A DNA stretch of 8,559 bases from positions 1 through 8,559 of the forward strand of contig DKLF01000110.1 of assembly GCA_002455655.1 (NCBI GenBank). The letters run 5' to 3'. This stretch comes from Oscillibacter sp. UBA6647. Lineage in GTDB: Bacteria > Bacillota > Clostridia > Oscillospirales > Oscillospiraceae. The translations under genes were made by a program, and so were the position numbers. The notes under the pieces were generated by a model. It was not told the DNA's origin and ran no database searches. It saw only the letters and a list, made by a program, of their open reading frames with translations. Of the stretch, positions 6,256 through 8,559 are shown piece by piece (the stretch's first letter is position 1; every line of letters starts with the position of its first letter).

Positions 6256-6370
6256 GAATTGAGTATGCATTCCGTCCGCCGTCGGATGAATATGACCTCC
6301 CATGCGTTGAAAGCTTAGCACGGGGACAGCTTGAAATGCCGGACTGCAAGCCCACATTCTCATCTTTCTG

Positions 6371-6399
6371 ATTATACACGGAAGCGCCAGACTTTGCAA
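6371..6399 (-). promoter_or_regulatory. Sigma-A promoter of tgt
   Basis: On the minus strand TTGCAA (6394-6399) and TATAAT (6371-6376) have a 17-nt spacer. The start would be near 6364, giving a leader of about 220 nt. Perfect -10, correct spacing and position after the cotH terminator make this convincing. Confidence 0.75.
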
Positions 6400-6554
6400 G
6401 CATGGCATCAATCCTCCGTTTACGAAGCCGATCTCGTCAACAAGTATCTGTTTGGGTTTTACTTTGCCCGGCAGTATATTCTACATCAGATCTCCCCTGC
6501 CCACCGACCCTTCTTTTACTGTCAGGGCAGTTTTATCGTATCACCGAGGGTGAA

Positions 6555-6598
6555 AAAGCTCCGCATCCTTTTCCAGCCAAAGAAGGATGCGGAGCTTT
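6555..6598 (-). terminator. Strong intrinsic terminator of the cotH-like gene
   Basis: Arms 6555-6570 and 6583-6598 are a perfect 16-bp inverted repeat (core GCTCCGCATCCTT) around a 12-base loop, about 30 nt past the stop codon. Read on the minus strand the stem runs into TTTTT, then CACC. The plus-strand side is less T-rich, so termination mainly serves the cotH-like gene. Confidence 0.88.
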
Positions 6599-6629
6599 CC
6601 TGTTGATTTTCCTGTCCGGAAAAAAGAAG

Positions 6630-8559
6630 TCAGCGATGAACCCGGAACCGACGGGCAACAACAATGCCCACAATCAAAAGCAAAACGGCTGCCGCCAGAT
6701 AATAATATATCTGAATGGACGTGGTGGTAGTTTCCTGTTGGCTCCCGATGCCCTGCGGGCGATTTCCGGAAGGTCCTCCCCCCTGCCCTCCGCCTCCGGC
6801 AGGAAAGCCTTGCCCGAAGGTCAGCGTATCCTCCTGCGCGGCACTGTCCTGAGTTGTACCGTCCTGTGAAGCAATCTCTCTAGATTCTGACGAAGTATTT
6901 TGATTCTGAGTCTGACCTCCATTTTCCGTGCCTTCGGGAGGAGCAGTTTGCATACCGTTCTCTTCCCCGCCCTCCGTATCGCCGGAAGCCGAAGGCTCCT
7001 CATCAAATTGTCTGTCCGCCTGTGCATCCGTCTGCTGCCACCCCGGACGGGAATTTTCTCCGCCGCCCATGCCACCTGCATTGGAGCCCATGCTTTTTAT
7101 ATCAATCGCGGAAGCGTCCACGAAGCTTGAGCTGTCCGCCGTTTGATTCTCGCTGGTGGAGGGAATGGTTCCGTCAAGCTGGCCCTGTACGCTCTGGGCC
7201 CGCAGCAGGCAGAAGCTTTTGAGCATTGCCGAGGCTTCGGTAAATTCCTCATAGGTGCAAAACGCGGTGGGGTCCTTTTCAACATAAGGGGAAATCAGCG
7301 CAATGGCACTGTCAATCATTTGCTCAAACTCACCGCTGTCAAAATAGCTGGAAATGAATTCTCCGAAAAGCTGATGGTACAGCTCCAGATAGGTTTCATT
7401 TTCAAGCAGCTTTCCCAAAAGAGGACGTTCCTCCAGCGTGGTGCCGGAAACCGGGGTGTCAATCGGAAAATTCACAAGCGCCGTGGTGGAGGTCGTTCCG
7501 CTTTGGGAATTTCCACCGCCTGAAAAAGCGCCAAAGGCGAGGTTATAGTCCCAGGCAATCATGGAAAGCATCCCGTCTTTTTCGTAGAGATAATAGTTGT
7601 GCATCATGCTTCCGGTATAGCTGTCAAAATTCAGCACGAAGTTGTGTACGACGAAATATCGCAAAACTTCTTCAATATTGACAATTTCCTCAAGGTTTTC
7701 CCCCGTTGAAAGCTGCTTGAGGGTGGAGATCAGCCGGTCCTTATCGCTATCGGTGATATCAAAAACGGCATTGTCAAAAATATTGGAATAGCTGTCGTAG
7801 TCGTCATCCGAGTAGACCAGCGCCACATCGGTACTTCCACCGCCCATGCCGCCTTGATTTTCAGCAGAGAGCGCCGCACGTTCGCTGCTATCCCCAGTGT
7901 CCTGATTCGCCGCCGTGTTTTGTTCCGTGTTTTCATCCGCGGCTTGCCTGGTCTGCTGCTCCACGTCGGCATCCGCGGTTTGCCCGATCTGCTGCTTCGT
8001 ACTTGCATCGGTGGTTTCCTGCGTCTGCTGCTCCGCGTTTTCATCGGCAGTTTGCCGGAATTGCCGGCGGTCGTTTCCTGCGGGCATTTCTCGGGTTTCA
8101 CCATTGCCCCCATTGCCGCCGCCCATCATATTCATGCTGTCGGGCTTATAAATCTGCCCTGAATCCGAGCCATAGTTTCGGCTGGCGTAGGCGTCTTCAA
8201 TCCCTTCCACCGCCAGATACAGGCCCCAATCCTCCCCGTTGACGGTGATATAAATGAAGCTGCACAGGGGAGAATCTGCGTCAAACGCGTTCATCATCTG
8301 ATAGCTGATATAATCCTTCAAATAAGTATTGTCCTGCGCAATGTTGTTGAGGGCCAGCTTATCCAGCCCATAATAGGTTTGGCCCGTCTGGTAATGGTCA
8401 AACTCAATTTTAAAGCTGTATCGGTCGGAATCCGAGCTTACAATGCTGGAAAGAGAGGAGTTTCCCTTGGTGCGCAGGCCGATGTTCTTCACCGAATTAC
8501 CGTCCAGAACAACGCTGGCGGCAATATATTCTTTATCTGAGGCGTTGTCCAGCATCTCC
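6630..8559 (-). CDS. CotH kinase family protein, membrane-anchored, N-terminus outside the window
   Basis: The visible part is 641 residues from an internal Met, preceded by at least one more in-frame codon (Glu), so the true start lies beyond the edge. CotH proteins are atypical protein kinases, best known for phosphorylating spore coat proteins. Family blocks are GLRTKGNSSLSS (26-37), RYSFKIEFDHY (45-55), the NGEDWGLYLAVEGIED stretch (106-121), NFDSYTGSMMHNYYLYEKDG (309-328) and IAWDYNLAFG (333-342). Asp311 and Asp336 likely match the conserved active-site aspartates. A Gly-, Gln- and Asp-rich insert (about 143-243) with four 12-residue repeats splits the domain. From about 465 the chain is low-complexity, Gly/Gln/Glu/Ser-rich, and it ends in a membrane helix (617-634) with a basic tail (ARRFRVHR). 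An extracellular or spore-surface location, anchored at the C-terminus, is inferred. Related clostridial proteins may have non-spore roles, so I give no gene symbol. Confidence 0.85.
   Translation of the reverse strand, partial: EMLDNASDKEYIAASVVLDGNSVKNIGLRTKGNSSLSSIVSSDSDRYSFKIEFDHYQTGQTYYGLDKLALNNIAQDNTYLKDYISYQMMNAFDADSPLCSFIYITVNGEDWGLYLAVEGIEDAYASRNYGSDSGQIYKPDSMNMMGGGNGGNGETREMPAGNDRRQFRQTADENAEQQTQETTDASTKQQIGQTADADVEQQTRQAADENTEQNTAANQDTGDSSERAALSAENQGGMGGGSTDVALVYSDDDYDSYSNIFDNAVFDITDSDKDRLISTLKQLSTGENLEEIVNIEEVLRYFVVHNFVLNFDSYTGSMMHNYYLYEKDGMLSMIAWDYNLAFGAFSGGGNSQSGTTSTTALVNFPIDTPVSGTTLEERPLLGKLLENETYLELYHQLFGEFISSYFDSGEFEQMIDSAIALISPYVEKDPTAFCTYEEFTEASAMLKSFCLLRAQSVQGQLDGTIPSTSENQTADSSSFVDASAIDIKSMGSNAGGMGGGENSRPGWQQTDAQADRQFDEEPSASGDTEGGEENGMQTAPPEGTENGGQTQNQNTSSESREIASQDGTTQDSAAQEDTLTFGQGFPAGGGGQGGGPSGNRPQGIGSQQETTTTSIQIYYYLAAAVLLLIVGIVVARRFRVHR
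7927..8070 (-). repeat. Four 36-bp tandem repeats inside the cotH-like gene
   Basis: Units at 7927-7962, 7963-7998, 7999-8034 and 8035-8070 are degenerate copies with a shared TCTGCTGCT-type core and a GCATC/TCATC core. They encode 12-residue units: FRQTADENAEQQ, TQETTDASTKQQ, IGQTADADVEQQ and TRQAADENTEQN (residues 166-213). The period is a multiple of three, so copy number can vary without breaking the frame. Confidence 0.85.

Larger units (their letters stand above)
6144..6554. other. Intergenic region and long leader of tgt
   Basis: About 410 bases between tgt and the cotH terminator. The left part (6144-6364) would be the transcribed leader of tgt, with an ATGCAT-rich cluster of inverted repeats. 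The promoter is at 6371-6399. From 6421 to 6540 I see only a weak inverted repeat (CTGCCC at 6497-6502 and GGGCAG at 6525-6530). I find no tRNA, no preQ1 riboswitch motif and no convincing gene. Confidence 0.65.

Noticed and set aside
6144..6364. preQ1 riboswitch or SRP/6S RNA in the tgt leader
   Set aside because: I could not find the conserved cores of these RNAs on either strand.
4989..6371. Long plus-strand open frame of 460 codons opposite tgt
   Set aside because: It is a shadow of tgt, a certain gene on the other strand. The translation is rich in His, Pro and Arg with no recognisable domain, and no ribosome site or promoter supports it.
6131..6411. Two overlapping minus-strand frames of about 90 codons in the tgt leader, with a GGAGG ahead
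   Set aside because: Both start upstream of the predicted tgt transcription start (near 6364), and their translations overlap the -10 box. They run into the tgt start and resemble no protein I know.
7927..8070. CRISPR-like 36-bp periodicity
   Set aside because: The units are contiguous with no spacers, are degenerate, and lie in frame inside a coding gene.

Overview
The window looks like chromosomal DNA of a spore-forming, anaerobic Firmicute, most likely a gut clostridium of the Oscillospiraceae/Ruminococcaceae type. The grounds are a spoIIM homologue, a CotH-type kinase, a TIGR04086/YrzE-type membrane protein beside yajC, clostridial Shine-Dalgarno sequences, and GC-rich genes separated by AT-rich gaps. 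Every gene I can support is on the minus strand, so transcription runs from high to low coordinates. There is no sign of phage, transposon, CRISPR array, rRNA or tRNA.

Right end (6630-8559): a large CotH kinase-family protein, cut at its N-terminus by the window edge, with a 12-residue tandem repeat inserted in the kinase domain and a C-terminal membrane anchor. A strong intrinsic terminator follows it (6555-6598). Middle (4000-6420): a clear sigma-A promoter, a leader of about 220 nt with competing hairpins, tgt (tRNA-guanine transglycosylase), a second promoter with the same -35 and -10 hexamers, yajC (Sec translocon accessory protein), and then a 145-residue four-helix membrane protein whose ribosome binding site lies inside a hairpin that also looks like a terminator. 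This order matches tgt-yajC-yrzE in Bacillus and its relatives.

An AT-rich gap (3641-3999) separates this block from spoIIM and xerD. It holds a bulged GC-rich hairpin, a candidate promoter, and three 11-bp sequences that match the XerD half of the Bacillus subtilis dif site. Left of that are spoIIM (engulfment peptidoglycan-degradation complex) and xerD (chromosome-dimer recombinase, with Arg in place of the active-site Lys), followed by a terminator.

Left end (37-1907): a two-gene unit of an ECF-type sigma factor and a DUF4179-type single-pass membrane protein, overlapping by 4 nt, probably a sigma/anti-sigma or signal-sensing pair.

The most interesting signals are regulatory: the XerD-box cluster upstream of the spoIIM-xerD unit, and the hairpin that overlaps the translation start of the small membrane protein. 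I see no complete novel multi-gene system.
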